Positions 48,373 to 59,829 of a stretch of DNA of 64,000 nt are shown piece after piece (the first letter of the stretch is position 1; each line of letters opens with the position of its first letter). Origin of the DNA: Ceratotherium simum simum (taxonomy: Eukaryota; Chordata; Mammalia; Perissodactyla; Rhinocerotidae); the NCBI RefSeq assembly GCF_000283155.1, contig NW_004454229.1, positions 6,323,439 through 6,387,438 of the forward strand, read 5' to 3'. Position numbers and translations under genes: made by a program. The notes beneath the pieces are model-generated. The model was not told where the DNA came from and ran no database searches. It was given only the letters and a program-made list of their open reading frames with translations.

Positions 48373-48439
48373 AATGAACTCATTGAACTATATGCTTGAG
48401 ATCTGTACACCACATTGTATAGAAATTATGCCTCAAGAA

Positions 48440-48494
<55 letters not shown>

Positions 48495-48495
48495 T
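48440..48495. repeat. Imperfect (TA)n stretch
   Basis: TA dinucleotides with one CA and one TG interruption, following the L1 end. Confidence 0.9.
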
Positions 48496-49234
48496 TTAAA
48501 GGACTCAGATAAATCGCTTCTACCTTGGCCTGGAGTTGCTGGGTGGCCCTCAGAATCCCAGTGACAGCCACCAGGCAGGGCCCTTGGGGCTGGTCCCTTC
48601 CTTCTCTGGGAAGAAGTGTGCTCTTGTCAATGGCCTGGGCTGGTCATGGCTCTGAGCTCGTCGCCCGCTCTGACATCTGTGGTTCCATACGTCTAAGGAT
48701 GAATGGAGAGTCCCAGCAAACAGTGATGGCAGAGGGTTAAACCAGACCAGATTTCCAGTCCAAACCCTGGGGCGAAGCCTGGGCCACTTTAAATTCCGTT
48801 CATCTATCCCTGCCCGTTTGCACAGCAAATAACCTGTGGTACTTAGAGTACTGATCTTGGAGCCGGGGCCAGGGAGGCCGGGAGATGGCAAATATTGACG
48901 CTGGCCGCCTGGGTTCTCGCTGCAGCCTGTGGCGTGAAATCACCTGCTCTGCTGATGTAAACCAGGGGAGGGGCCCGGCTGGCCACCCGGGCTCTGTGTC
49001 TTTCTGGACCGGCTTATGCAGTGCTGTCTGGGATGTTGCTATGGCATCCGCTTCTTTCTGAAAGGATAAACAAGAAAAGAACAAACACCGTTCTGCTGGT
49101 GCCGGTCATCTCCTGTTTACAGGCTGCAGCCTCTGGCCCAGGCTCCAGCTTTCTCTTCTAGGGAGTCCTGGCTGAGAAAGAGTGAGAAGTCAAGGAGGGA
49201 GTATGGAGGGCTCTGCGTTTGGGCCTCTCAAGAT

Positions 49235-49440
49235 TTGATCCTGGATCCGACCTTCAAATACGGTGTGATCTCAGGCAAGCAACTTCCTCTCTCTCTGCCT
49301 CTGTAAAGTGCGCATAACCAACCAGATTCCTGGAATGGTTGTGAGGATTAGAGAAAATGAGACACGAGAGACAAGGCATACACAAATTTGTGACAGTGCT
49401 TGGCATGTACTGAATGCTCACTGAATATTGCCTGTTAATA
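49235..49440 (+). mobile_element. MIR SINE
   Basis: GATCTCAGGCAAGCAACTTC, GGTTGTGAGGATTAGAG, GACAGTGCTTGGCATGTAC. Confidence 0.65.
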
Positions 49441-51143
49441 TTCACTAAGGTCCCTAGACAGCGCTGGGCACTCCCCTTTTTTCTGCTGGAATCTTCACCG
49501 TTTCCACGTGGTGTTCACATTCCGGATCTCACTCTTTCCTCTCGTGCTTGCAAAATAATCTGGCCGTGACGCCCTTATTCCTGATGTATAGAGGAGAGCC
49601 TTTCTTGCAGCCCCTGCTCAGAAGGAGGAAGCCAGTGTGTTCCTCCTGCTGAAATCTCTGCCAGCACCCCGCAGAGTCCAGAGTCAAGTTCATTCCCTGA
49701 GCCCAGAATCCGCAGCTCCTCCTCACGCTCCAGCCCCGGGGACTGACCACCCTCCCTCAGTCACCGGGCGCCTCCCTGCACTGAGCCCTTGAAGCTCTTC
49801 AGCCTGGATTGCCCTGTCCTGCTGCCCACATGCTCCTTCGTGGCCCTGCTCAGATATCACCGCCACTAGAAGCCTCCCAGACCTCCTGGGACATAGCGCA
49901 GAACAGCCAGCTGCCATGGCTAAGCGCCCCCCACAGCCATGTGCCCTCTCCTGCTGCGGGACCCGCCGAGCTGACTGGTATGAGCAAACACAACCTCATG
50001 TTCCCCAGCGACCTTGTTTCCAGCAAGCAATGCTCAGGGCGTCAGGAACATGCTGGCACTTGAGTGCTGGAAGGGCCTGTGGACCTTTCTTGCTCCTCAG
50101 GGATCAGTTCAACCCTCTCTTCCCCTGGAGACTGGTGTCCTGTTGGAGAAGGCATGGCCCGTGGCAGAAGGCCAGGCGCTCCTTCTCAGGCCTCCGGACT
50201 CTGCCGTCTTCCTCTTCTCCCCCGGACCCCTGCCCCCTTCTCCCCCGGACCCCCGCCCCCGTAGGGCCCTAAGGCCCATGTGTTCCACCAGTAAGTGGCC
50301 CCTGCCCGTCCCCTCTTCTCCGCCCACTTGGTCCAAGCCCTGGCATCCCTTTCTTGGACTGTGGTGGTTAAAGGTCATTGGAGCTCCAGATGTGTCCTTG
50401 CTTATCACAGCTTGATGACACCCACCATCCTTAGGATGGAGTGTGACACGGCATGCCCTCACCTCCTCCCGCCTCCTTCCCCCCGCCGGTGCTTTAGCCA
50501 CTCCGGCCTGCTGGGCATTCCCTGGCTGAGCCGTCCCCTGTCACACCCCCACGGCTTTGTTCACATGGCTCCTCAGCCGGGCATGCCCCTCTTCCCAACC
50601 TCGACCCCTGGAAACTCTCCTGCCCTCCAGGATTGCGCCCAGATGCCCCTCGTCTGGGAAGGAGGGCTCCTCTGGGCCAGTCGTGAGAATTGCAATGCCC
50701 AGAGTGCACCCGCAGAGCCTCCCTCGTGCTGCAGTTGGAGAGAGGCTCGGCCAAAGATGCTGGAGCCCAGGGCGGATCGTCCCTCCGGCAGGATCCCTGA
50801 AGCGTCCTGTCCCAGGAGCTGGTCCTCAGGTCACAGGGTCAGAGATGTGATTGTGTCCTGGCTCCAAAGGCCCCCCTTTGTAGTCCTCCGCCCAGGATTT
50901 CCTGCCGTCCCAGCCAGCCCACCACGGCGGGAGGTGCCTCCTCGGTGAGACCCCGCACTCCTGTGTGCTGGATCCAGGTCTCTTTGCTTCCCGGTGCCCA
51001 GGGCCCGGCTGGGCCCAGAGCAGGTGCCCAGAGACTGTTCAGTGAGGGAATGAATGGACGCAGCAGAGTGAACTGGGGCTCACTGGTCCTCAGACGCCCA
51101 TTTTCAGTTCAAACCTCACACGAGACTGAGACATAAAACCAAT

Positions 51144-51149
51144 TTTATT
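51144..51149 (-). terminator. LDLRAD1: Candidate LDLRAD1 polyadenylation signal
   Basis: Minus-strand AATAAA within AAACTAATAAAATTGG, about 1.1 kb after the stop codon and the first good hexamer I see on that strand. The distance is plausible for a 3'UTR but nothing else confirms it. Confidence 0.35.
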
Positions 51150-51329
51150 AGTTTCCAGGGGAAATATGTCTGTCTCCCTCAACAGGAACCCTCTTGTTCG
51201 CCAGATTCCAAGGCTTTCTTCAGAATAAGGGTGGGCCACTTGCTGACCCTCATGCCACCTTTTTAAATGCCCCACAGAGACTCTGCCCCCCGCCAAGGTG
51301 TAATCGTGTAGGCGGCAGGAAAGTCTTCG

Positions 51330-51480
51330 GGGTTGGGACCCCATCGCTGTGTTTGAGTTCCAGCTCCAGCACTGACTTTGCTGTATGATCCTGGGCAAGT
51401 CATTTCTCCATGGGCCTCAGTTTCCTCACCTGTTTAATGGGGAGTTCTGTCCTTGCCTGTCAGGGTTTTGTGAAACTGGG
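51330..51480 (+). mobile_element. MIR SINE fragment
   Basis: GATCCTGGGCAAGTCATTTC, GGGCCTCAGTTTCCTCACC. Confidence 0.7.
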
Positions 51481-52256
51481 AAGGTATGCAGAGAGACAGA
51501 TCATGCACTTGGCTCCAGGACCAAATACGATCCCTGCTCCGAGAAACCTGGGCTGTTTGGCTGGGCAGCTGGTCACAGGGCAGAGGGGGGAGTGGGAGAG
51601 TGGAGAATGGGACGGACAGAAGGGCTGCTCTCTCTCCAGACCTTCTGTTCCACAGCTCAGAGCCTCCTGGGATGGCTTCCCCCTGGCAGGACGACAAATC
51701 CCCCATCTCAGGTGCAATCTCATGTGATCACTCGGTGGGGCTGCTAGGATGACCCAGTTGAAAAAAATGCTAGGCTGTGTCCAGTATCTGCCTTAGGGAC
51801 CAGAGGGGCAAGAAGTGGCATACACGTCACATATGTGCCAGCCATAAGGACTAACGTCCTCAGCTTGGCATTTAAGCCTCAGACTTATCTTTTCTCCAAG
51901 GAGTGACAAATTCAGGGTCTGCAAGCCTGTCTTAGGGCAGAGGGGCAGAGGAGCAGATGAGCAGATTTCCTCAATGTGGCCCCAGAAGCAGGCCTAAAAT
52001 CGTGGAAGCAGACTCCTCTCATCTTTGTTAGGAGCACCTAACATGGTGGTGAGCTCCCTGTCACTGGAAGCATTCAAACAAAGGCTAAACAACTTGAAAG
52101 CAGGAGAGGCAATTCCTATTCAGAGACGACAGTGCATAGATTCCACTAGATGATCTTGAAGGCTCCTTCCTGCCTCGTGTTCTTGGATGCGATGCTCGTG
52201 TGAAGGGTTATCAGTGCCATTCCAGCCAGCCTCCCACTCTGGCCTGGGGCACCCAC

Positions 52257-52405
52257 TCAGGGTCCAGGACAGGAGTACTCGTCGGACCAGACTGAGCAGT
52301 GTTGCACATGGTCCCGGCAGAGGCTCCTCGGGACGCAGCCGCAGTACTTGAAGACAGTTGAGGGGCAGTGCCACCACCCAGGGCCACAGGGCGGGCACAC
52401 GGTCA
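52257..52405 (-). CDS. LDLRAD1: LDLRAD1 coding exon 6, third LDL-A module and stop
   Basis: Acceptor TTGTCTCCCCAG. It encodes VTVCPPCGPGWWHCPSTVFK, then YCGCVPRSLCRDHVQHC, then SVWSDEYSCPGP and TGA (plus TCA 52,257-52,259). Length and C-terminus match human. The CSVWSDE has Val where family modules carry Asp, a calcium-cage residue. Confidence 0.88.
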
Positions 52406-52544
52406 CTGGGGAGACAAGAGCCAGCAGGAGAGCAGCTGCCGTGCCCTGGAATGCCCATGCACCAGGGCACTCCCTCGATCTGAAACCTGCCATAGCTCAC
52501 CATAACCCCATCCCATCTGACATGGGTTGGCTGTATTCCTTATT

Positions 52545-52720
52545 TCCCTGCGGGAGAGAGAATCTAGATCCCACAACTCATAGGCTGTGTGACCTCAAGC
52601 AAGTCTCTCACCCTGTCTGAGCCTCAGTTTCCTCATCTGCCCAAGGTTGTTATTAAGGAAGATAGGCCAAGTGCCAGACACGTGGTCCATGTTCAAATAT
52701 TAATGGGAGCAATTGTCTCC
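52545..52720 (+). mobile_element. MIR SINE fragment
   Basis: GTGTGACCTCAAGCAAGTC, GAGCCTCAGTTTCCTCATC, followed by an eroded 3' half. Confidence 0.7.
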
Positions 52721-53119
52721 CTAGCCTGTCGTCCCTCCCCCAGCCTGACTCAGCCACACCAGCCCACTTAGGACTGCCTGAGGGTGCCTCACAGACTTCC
52801 CTCCTCCGTCCTGTACCCTGGGCCTCCAGCATTCTTCCCTGCACACCCCGCCTCTGCCTGTTGAGACTCTGTCCTTCCTCTCAGGCCTGGTAGAATACTG
52901 CCTCTTCAGAGAAGTCTCCCTTGATTCTTACTCCCTCCCCACCTCCAAAAATGAAAAACACAAAACCTCTCCAGGTCCCCAGCACTTCCTTTTGGCATCA
53001 GCGTGATGTGAGTCCTGGGGGTAGGACACATGTTTGGCTCCTGACTGTCCCCCAGCAGAACCTGGCACTTGGCCCAGCCCCCAACATGTTTGTTGATTGA
53101 ACACTGGCGAAGAGGTTGA

Positions 53120-53290
53120 AAGGAAGCTCTGGGGCAGTGAAAGAACTCCAGACTTGGAGTCAGGAGACCTGGGTTTACACCCAAGCTCCCTTCCTATCAC
53201 TCATGGTATTAAGTCCCTTCTCCTCTCTGGCCTCAGTTTACCCACATATAAATTGGGGTCAGTGATGCCTGTCCTGCTTTCCTCACCGGC
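53120..53290 (+). mobile_element. MIR-type SINE fragment
   Basis: GGAGTCAGGAGACCTGGGTT, CTCTGGCCTCAGTTTACCC in MIR order, inside LDLRAD1 intron 5. Confidence 0.6.
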
Positions 53291-53614
53291 CTGTTGGGAG
53301 GTTGATTGGTGAGGGAAACCCAGGTTCAAATCCCAGCTGGGTCATGCACTTGCTCCTTGCGTGACCACCTCTGGGCCCCAGACTCCCTATCTGTGCCCTG
53401 GATGGTGAGTTCCCCACCACAGAAGAATACCTAGAGCCACCTAGAGTGACAGTGAGCACGCCACCATTGGAGGCATTCAAGCAGGGGTGGAAAACTTCTT
53501 CTTAGGATGCAAGAAGGGGATGCATGGGGAACCTCGCAGATTCCCTGGCCAACCTCTGCCCTCTGGCCACTGCCTGGCCACCTGCCCCAGCCCAGCCTCT
53601 GCCCAGACTCCCAC

Positions 53615-53741
53615 CTGGGCTCAGTTCATCTGAGCAGTCCCCGCAGTTGTTGGTCCCATCACACTTCTGGTCTGAGTAGATCCAGGAGCCCGGTTCCACA
53701 GCGGGCCACGAGGAAGCTGGGGAGACTCTGGGGCACATCTC
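53615..53741 (-). CDS. LDLRAD1: LDLRAD1 coding exon 5, second LDL-A module, 2-base frame defect
   Basis: Acceptor GCTCTGTAG, donor CCCAG|GTGGGAG. It begins in frame as DVPQSLPSFLVARCG, but the conserved SWIYSDQKCDGTNNCGDCSD that follows lies in another frame. The in-frame reading instead runs to a stop at 53,659. The exon is 127 bases; keeping phase with exons 4 and 6 needs 129. The lesion lies between 53,685 and 53,697. Confidence 0.85.
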
Positions 53742-54650
53742 CTACAGAGCGACAAGGAGGCAGGAAGAAGTCCACATCTGGCCACAGCTGTCTCAGGGCT
53801 ATCTGGAGGTGGATTGTCCTGGCCACCTTGGTAGTTGTCAAACTCGGGGACACTGCCCATCCACCCCAGCAAGGGCACAGGGAGAAGGTCTCCTGGGGAG
53901 GATGTCGAGTCGGGGAGAGGAGTGGTCTTTCCCTGTACACCCAGCAAGACACCCAGAGAGCCGCCCCTCGTCTCCTCATTCCCCCCTCAGCTCTCGTGCA
54001 TTCCCCATCCACACCACTGCTTGCACGTTCCTCCCTCCAGAAATGTCCTCCTGGACACCTATCCAAGTCCACCTTCAAGTCCAGGTTCAAGTCCCTTCAC
54101 CTCTAGGAAGCCTCCTCCAACTAGAACACAACAAGAATAAACGTGAAGTCTCGCACTTGGGTCCCAGAACTCAGGGGATGTGGGTTCAGATACCTTGTGA
54201 GATGGAGTCTGAGCATCCTTCTTGAAAGTGGGTTCTGTGTTAGGCAGCAGTGTGACAGGGCTACCAAAAATTAACACAAACTCAGGCCACATCACTAGAG
54301 GTATAACCCAGACTGGGGAGGGGAAAGCCTTTGTTCCTTAGACTGGCCAGAGCTAGTCAGAAGTGTCATGGATGCTTCCAGAGTCTGTCCAGGGAGAGGA
54401 ACATGGGCAGTTATTATGTGTTTTGTGGAGTGTGGAAGACCAATCACAAGGGGGGTGACTGTGGAGTCGAGTGTGGCCTGAGGAAGGAGACACTCATGGG
54501 GGGCAAGAAAACAATCTCCAAATCCGCACAGTGTCATCGTCAAGGGAAAGAGATTCTAGTGTGGGTCATGGGCAGGGTCGATGAGAGGGCAGAGCTGGAA
54601 CCAATCAAGGATGCTCCTGGAGGCAGCTCTAAACTCAGCACGAGGGAGGC

Positions 54651-54664
54651 ATTGCCATGGAAAC
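54651..54664 (+). promoter_or_regulatory. RFX X-box-like palindrome in LDLRAD1 intron 4
   Basis: ATTGCCATGGAAAC differs from the ideal X-box GTTGCCATGGCAAC at two positions and keeps the inverted half-sites at correct spacing. RFX factors drive ciliary genes. It is intronic rather than promoter-proximal, so a role is only a guess. Confidence 0.4.
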
Positions 54665-54989
54665 ACCGGGGGAGACGGGAGCAGCTGCCTCAAGCTCACT
54701 GCAGTGAGCTCTCCATCCCAGGAGTATGCAAGCAGAGGCTGGGTGGCCGCTGCGGGTTTGTGACGGTGGGGATCTGGGCACGAGCTGGGACACGGAAGAG
54801 ATGACTTTTAAGATCTCTTCTCTCTCTTTGAGGGTCCGTGATGCAATGACCCTCCACCCGTGGGCTCCCCCACCCCAGCCACTCCAACTCACCCCAGGCT
54901 GCCTCCCTCCTGCACGGAAGCTGCCTCTTCCATGCAGCCACGGCTCCTCTCTCCTGAGAACTGTCTGGTCTCTCAGGTCTGGGACCAGA

Positions 54990-55300
54990 TCTTCCCATAC
55001 ATTCATTCATTCATTCACTCATTCCAGCATTCATTCAGCAAACATTCCAGATACCCCTCTGAGCCGTGCCCTGTGCCAGGCACTGGGTCCCTAAAGTCAA
55101 GCAGACTAGGCCTGCCCCAGAGGAGAGCACAGGCTGACAGGGGTGGCAAACATGCCAATCGAGAGTGACAACCAACGTGATGAGGGCTGGGACACAGGGA
55201 AGCACAGGGGCTGTGGGAGCCCAAAGGAGGGAGCCTAACTTAGTTTGGGAGTCAGGGAAGGCTTCCTGGTGGAGGTTACACTTGAACTCTGCCATGAAGA
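54990..55300 (-). mobile_element. L2-like 3' end, reversed
   Basis: Begins with (ATTC)n CATTCATTCATTCATTCACT, then CTGTGCCAGGCACTGGGTCC and GGGAAGGCTTCCTGGTGGAG. A similar piece lies at about 57,361-57,610. Confidence 0.6.
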
Positions 55301-55546
55301 TTGGATCAGGGTTCTCTGGGCACGTAGACGCACACAGTGAAGTGCGTGCGGCTGGGACAGAGTGGGGGCAGGTGTTCGCAGCTGAGGATGCCATATAAGC
55401 AAAGACTTGAAGACATGAAGGCACCTGGTTTGTTCAGGGATGCTCGAGGTTCAGTATGTCTGTAGGGGGAGTTGGAGCTGGGGGACAACCCCCAGGGTCC
55501 CAAGAGGGCCCATCTGGGGCAGGGGCAGGATGGAGCAGGTACTCAC

Positions 55547-55684
55547 GGCACAGGGCCTCGCCCTCGTCCTCACCGTGGGCACAGGTGTGGACACCATCAC
55601 AGACCCCGCTGGCCGGGATGCAGCTCCGCCAGTCATGGCACAGGAAGCCCGTCTTGTTCATCAGCGTCACACAGGCCTGGGCCC
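55547..55684 (-). CDS. LDLRAD1: LDLRAD1 coding exon 4, first LDL-receptor class A module
   Basis: Acceptor CCCGCTCAG, donor C|GTGAGTACC, 138 bases. It encodes GAQACVTLMNKTGFLCHDWR and then SCIPASGVCDGVHTCAHGED followed by EGEALC. The C-I-P-x4-C-D-G-x3-C-x-x-G-E-D-E pattern is the calcium-binding half of an LDL-A module and is intact. Confidence 0.85.
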
Positions 55685-55819
55685 CTGAGCGGGCAGGGGA
55701 GACCCCTGAGGGTCAAGGGAGCTGCTCACAAGGGCATCACCAAGTTCCCACACCTGAGCCCCACCCCAAGCTGGCCTGAGAGGCTGCAACAGCAGGGAGG
55801 AGACTGGGCTCGGCGCCGG

Positions 55820-56005
55820 AGATGGGGTCCAAGCCCCAGCTCTACCGCTTGCCAGCTGTGTGACCTTGGGCAGATGACTTGACCTCTCTGAGCCTCAGGT
55901 TCCTTGTCTGCAAAATGGGGCCAGGCACACCCCATCGGACCATTGAGGAGATTACGTAGAAGCTTCTGTGTGAGCAAGCCTAGCACATGGAATGCGCAGA
56001 GTAAG
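55820..56005 (+). mobile_element. MIR SINE
   Basis: CCGCTTGCCAGCTGTGTGAC, CTTGACCTCTCTGAGCCTCA, TGCAAAATGGGGCC. Confidence 0.75.
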
Positions 56006-56527
56006 TCATGGTTCCCTCCTTTCCTGAAAGCTCACTGACGGTCTCCGGGGAAGCTCCTGAGGGCAGGGCGCGAGTCAGCGAAGGGGTTCCTGTGGTGCAG
56101 CTCCCGGTGCCAGGTTAGGTTGTCAGAAGCAATATATCGGGGCTGGCTGGGGCCCGTCACGCCATGATCCCTTACGTCTGGGCACAACTTTACACACTGC
56201 GAGGCACTGTTACATTTTTATTCTATTATTTCCCAAACACCGCTGTGAAGTGTCATCCTCAGCCCCACTTTACAAATGAGAAAAGTACGACTCAGAGCCG
56301 TGTGCCCGGCTGTCGCACAGCTCAGAGCGCAGGCTGCGGCTCTGCCCCCTCCCGAGGCCGGGGCTGCCTCCCCGCCCTCCAGGAAGAGTGGGCAGCCACC
56401 GGAACACGTCTGTCCTTCTGAGAGTCTTCCCTTCCGTCCCGGGGTGGAACCCCCACCCCCAGGGCTGCCCTGAAGAATCAAAGGAGAGAAACTGGCAGAC
56501 GAGCTGGGAGGTCACCCCGGCTCCGTA

Positions 56528-56674
56528 AGCTGTGCACAGGTGTGCATGCGTGTGCAGGTTAGAGATGGGAGTGGGTTTGTGCCTGTGCGTTTGTGCACAA
56601 GTGAACCGTGTCTCCACACCTGGAACTGCCTCAGCTAATGTGCCAGGGGCCGACTCGCAGAGACACTCACATTG

Positions 56675-56705
<31 letters not shown>

Positions 56706-56860
56706 GACGCACTCGCACATACACAGGCGTGAACACGCATGCACACACTCTCACACACGTGTACATGCATACATAGACATACGCACACCCAGACACACGC
56801 AGACACACAGACACACATAAACAGACACTTACATGCATACACACAGGCACAGGAATGTGA
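56528..56860. repeat. TG-rich then CA-rich low-complexity tract
   Basis: TG-rich at 56,528-56,605, then a pure (AC) run at 56,680-56,704 and imperfect CA-rich sequence to about 56,860, inside LDLRAD1 intron 3. Alternating purine-pyrimidine sequence favours Z-DNA, and the two halves can pair. Confidence 0.8.
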
Positions 56861-57825
56861 CTCCTCACGTGTTCACATCTACCTTCAGTGCCCCTGCTCC
56901 TGCCCAGGCACGTAGAAGACTGGATTTTACCCCCTACTCCGCCTTGTCCCCTTACACACACGCGCACACACACACACCCTGGCTACAAGCCATCTCTCAG
57001 AAAGGTAGGTCTGGTGACACCCACCCCAGGCTTAACCCCCTCCCAGGGCACTCTGGGTGGTGACCTCCTCCGCAGGGCAGCCTTTGAGGCCCTGCTGGCT
57101 GCTCCTGCCGCCTGTGCCCATTGGCCACACGCAGTCCCTCCTTCTCCCGTTTTCTCCCCCGGGGGCTCTGCACGTGCTGTCCGTGTGCCTGGGGTGCTTT
57201 TACTGCCCGCCCCCCAACTCACCAGCTCTGCTTTCCCTTCTTGCCTCTCACTTCTCAAGGTGCCCACCCTGACCCCTAGACCCGGTCAGAGCCCCTGTTC
57301 CAGACTCTCAGGACCCCATTAGCCTCGCCTGAATGTGCTCATTTGATTAACGTCCATGTCGCTCTCTGGACTGCTAGCTCCGTGAGGGCAGGGGCCGTGC
57401 TGGGGTTTGCAGGGGCCGCAGGGGTGTATCAGACGGATCCCTGTCCTCCACGGTGGAGGCGGACACACAGGTGGACAGCACCACGCAGGACAGCCAGGCC
57501 AGGGGAATAGGAAGTATAGGGGCTGTGGGGGCTGAGAAGAGTCTTTTGAGAAGAGGCTTCTAACCCAGCCTGGGTTAGCAGGGAAGGCTTCCTGGAGGAG
57601 GTGACATCAGAGCTGGGTCCTCTCAATAACTTATATTATAGATTTGCAAATGGAGGCTCAGAGACATGTATATGTCAGTGTGTATGCCCGCGTCTGTGCA
57701 CATACCCTAAGGAATTGCCCAAAAGTCACTTCATGCAGAAACCAGACAGTCAGAGATCCCCCATCTCTCTCTGCCCCCCATCCCCTCCCAGCAAGTCTGA
57801 CCCACCCTCTCTTGACCACCCTGAC

Positions 57826-57942
57826 CTGGCGTGCGTGGTGGGCGTCCAAGGATGGAGACCAGGACAAGCAGGGCCGCAAGAGTTGCCAACAGGAGCAGCA
57901 GGAAGGCCGAGAGACAGGCCCCTCGGCATGAGCAGCAGCCTG
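57826..57942 (-). CDS. LDLRAD1: LDLRAD1 coding exon 3, transmembrane helix
   Basis: Acceptor TGCCCCACACAG (an alternative AG three bases on would start at 57,939); donor CCAG|GTCAGG. In the protein frame it reads CCSCRGACLSAFLLLLLATL, continuing AALLVLVSILGRPPRTP. This is a single hydrophobic helix of about 22 residues after a Cys/basic cluster, typical of a type II signal anchor. It matches the human CLSASLLLLLATVAAL segment. Confidence 0.75.
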
Positions 57943-58464
57943 CTGTGTGGGGCAGGAAACCAGTGATGGAGCAGGCAGTGCTGGGGCCCGGGGATCCCCC
58001 TCCTCTGCCATAGAAGGGGCCCCTCCCACCTGGGGGTCTGGGGCAGGAAGGGCTTCCCTGGAGGAGGGGCTCCTAAGCCCTCCGTGATGCTCTCAGTTCT
58101 GCCTGTGGGCCCACCCCACCAAGGCCCGTCCCTGGCCTGGGTCCAATAGCTGGCGAGTGGCAGTCAGGATGAGAGTCCCAGGTCTCCGCTCCCCCGCCCT
58201 CACTCTCCGGTCCCTCCACGAGGCTGTCTCCTTGGGAGGCAAGGAGAGATGGACACCTGCTCATCAAGCCCCTCCATGGGGCAGAAACTAAAGCAGGCCC
58301 TTCATAGCCATTATTTTTACTTTTCAAAACAACCTTTATTTTATAGACGAGGAAACTGAGGCTCAGAGAAGAAAAGGTCCAGGTCACCTCTTGTGGAGCT
58401 GGGATGTGAGTTCACACCTATTTGCCCCCCAAACCAGTGCCTTTTCCATGATGCCAACCGATGG

Positions 58465-58685
58465 TCCATTCTGGAGCCCGCCAGGATGCTGGTTGGAATC
58501 CCAGCTCCCCCGTCTCCCAGCCGGGCCACACTGAGAAGTCACTTTACTTCTCTGTGCCTGTGTCCTCATGTGGAAAATGGGGTATAATACCTGTAAAATT
58601 ATATCTGCCGTAGAGGTGTCGAGAGGGTCAAGCTAGTGATCCTAGAACCTTAGAACGGTGCTTGGCACACAGTAGGTGCTAGAAG
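58465..58685 (+). mobile_element. MIR SINE
   Basis: GAAGTCACTTTACTTCTCTG, CATGTGGAAAATGGGG, GGTGCTTGGCACACAGTAGG. Confidence 0.75.
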
Positions 58686-59829
58686 GGCTTTAGCGTCGTC
58701 AGTGTTTGCTGATACCTACAGTGTGCCAGCTGTGCCAGAAGCACTGCGGGAGTAACAGTGAGAGGAGACGTCCTGCCCCTTGACCTCTCTCTGCCCCTTT
58801 AGTTTTCGCTTGCTTGTGAAATACTGAAAGAAAGCTTCGCTAAGGACCCAGGAGGTGCCCTGCGCTCTAGAGGACACAACGGCAGTCCCGGCTCGGGCTC
58901 TTGCCCTCAGAGAGCTCGCAGTTGCACTTAGAAGACAAGGAGGACAGGTGGGAAGGGGAGTGTGGGCACAACTGCTGTCCTCTGGGCCACAGTTGTCTCA
59001 GAGGGAGGGGCACGAGCAAGGCTGATGCGTCTCTGTGTCCCTGGGGTCCAGCCCGGAGACAGGCACACAGTAGGTGCTTTGTGAATTTTCTGACCCAGAG
59101 ATCCAGGACACAAGGGAAGACCCCCAGTTCGGGTCATTTCCATCCAATCCACTCGCATTTCTGGAGCTGCCTACTCTGAACTCGCCAGCCAGGTGGACCT
59201 GTGCCTGCACATGGCAGCTCAGAGAGCCAGGTGGTGAGTGTGGGTCAGAGAGCGTGAGCAAGGTACCAGGGCGCTCAGAGGAGGGAGGTTTCCACAGGCG
59301 GGTGAGGGGAGGGGCAAGGAGGGGGCATCCAGGTCGAGTGTGGGAGGAGAAAGGCCTGGTAGACGGCAGGTGGGGGACAGCAAGTGGCCTGGCATGGCTG
59401 GAGCCCGGAATGGGCGTGCACTGGGAGGGGAGACAATAGAAGGAGATGCAGCACAGATCTCAAATGGATAAAATCCCCGCAGCCTAGTCGGTGGCTCCCT
59501 TGTTGGCAGCAAACACAGGGTCGACTCAGGTAACCAGGGAGACAGCGTAAAGCTGGGCAAGGAGAGGCGTCTTGTCAGCCAAGCAGCCGCTCCTCAAATA
59601 TTTGTGCAGCACTGGCTGTGGGTAAGGTGGGGTCACAGGGGAGACTCAAGGCAGAACTGGCAGAGCCTAGGCCCACGCCCAGGTGAAGATGCTGTACTTC
59701 AAAGCCAGGAAGCCCTTAGGTGCCAGTTCCCCCTGGACAGATGGGAAAGGAGGCCATTTGTTCCACGCCCACCATGAGCTGGGACTTGGAAGTAAACAAA
59801 CCCCAGTGTGGAGCAACAGAGGCCCTGGG

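Larger units (their letters stand above)
40451..52256. other. Intergenic region between LRRC42 and LDLRAD1 (right part)
   Basis: Beyond the mobile elements listed, 48,500-51,100 is GC-rich unique sequence with several open frames by chance. None has a recognisable domain, splice context or start, so no gene is called. The left part of this intergenic region (32.8-40.45 kb) is nearly all repeats. Confidence 0.5.

Noticed and set aside
49020..49050. X-box-like GTTGCTATGGCATCC
   Set aside because: Only one half-site is good; no nearby gene start.
50295..50948. 217-codon open frame in GC-rich intergenic sequence
   Set aside because: No domain, no splice context, overlapping frames on the other strand and no codon pattern; treated as chance.
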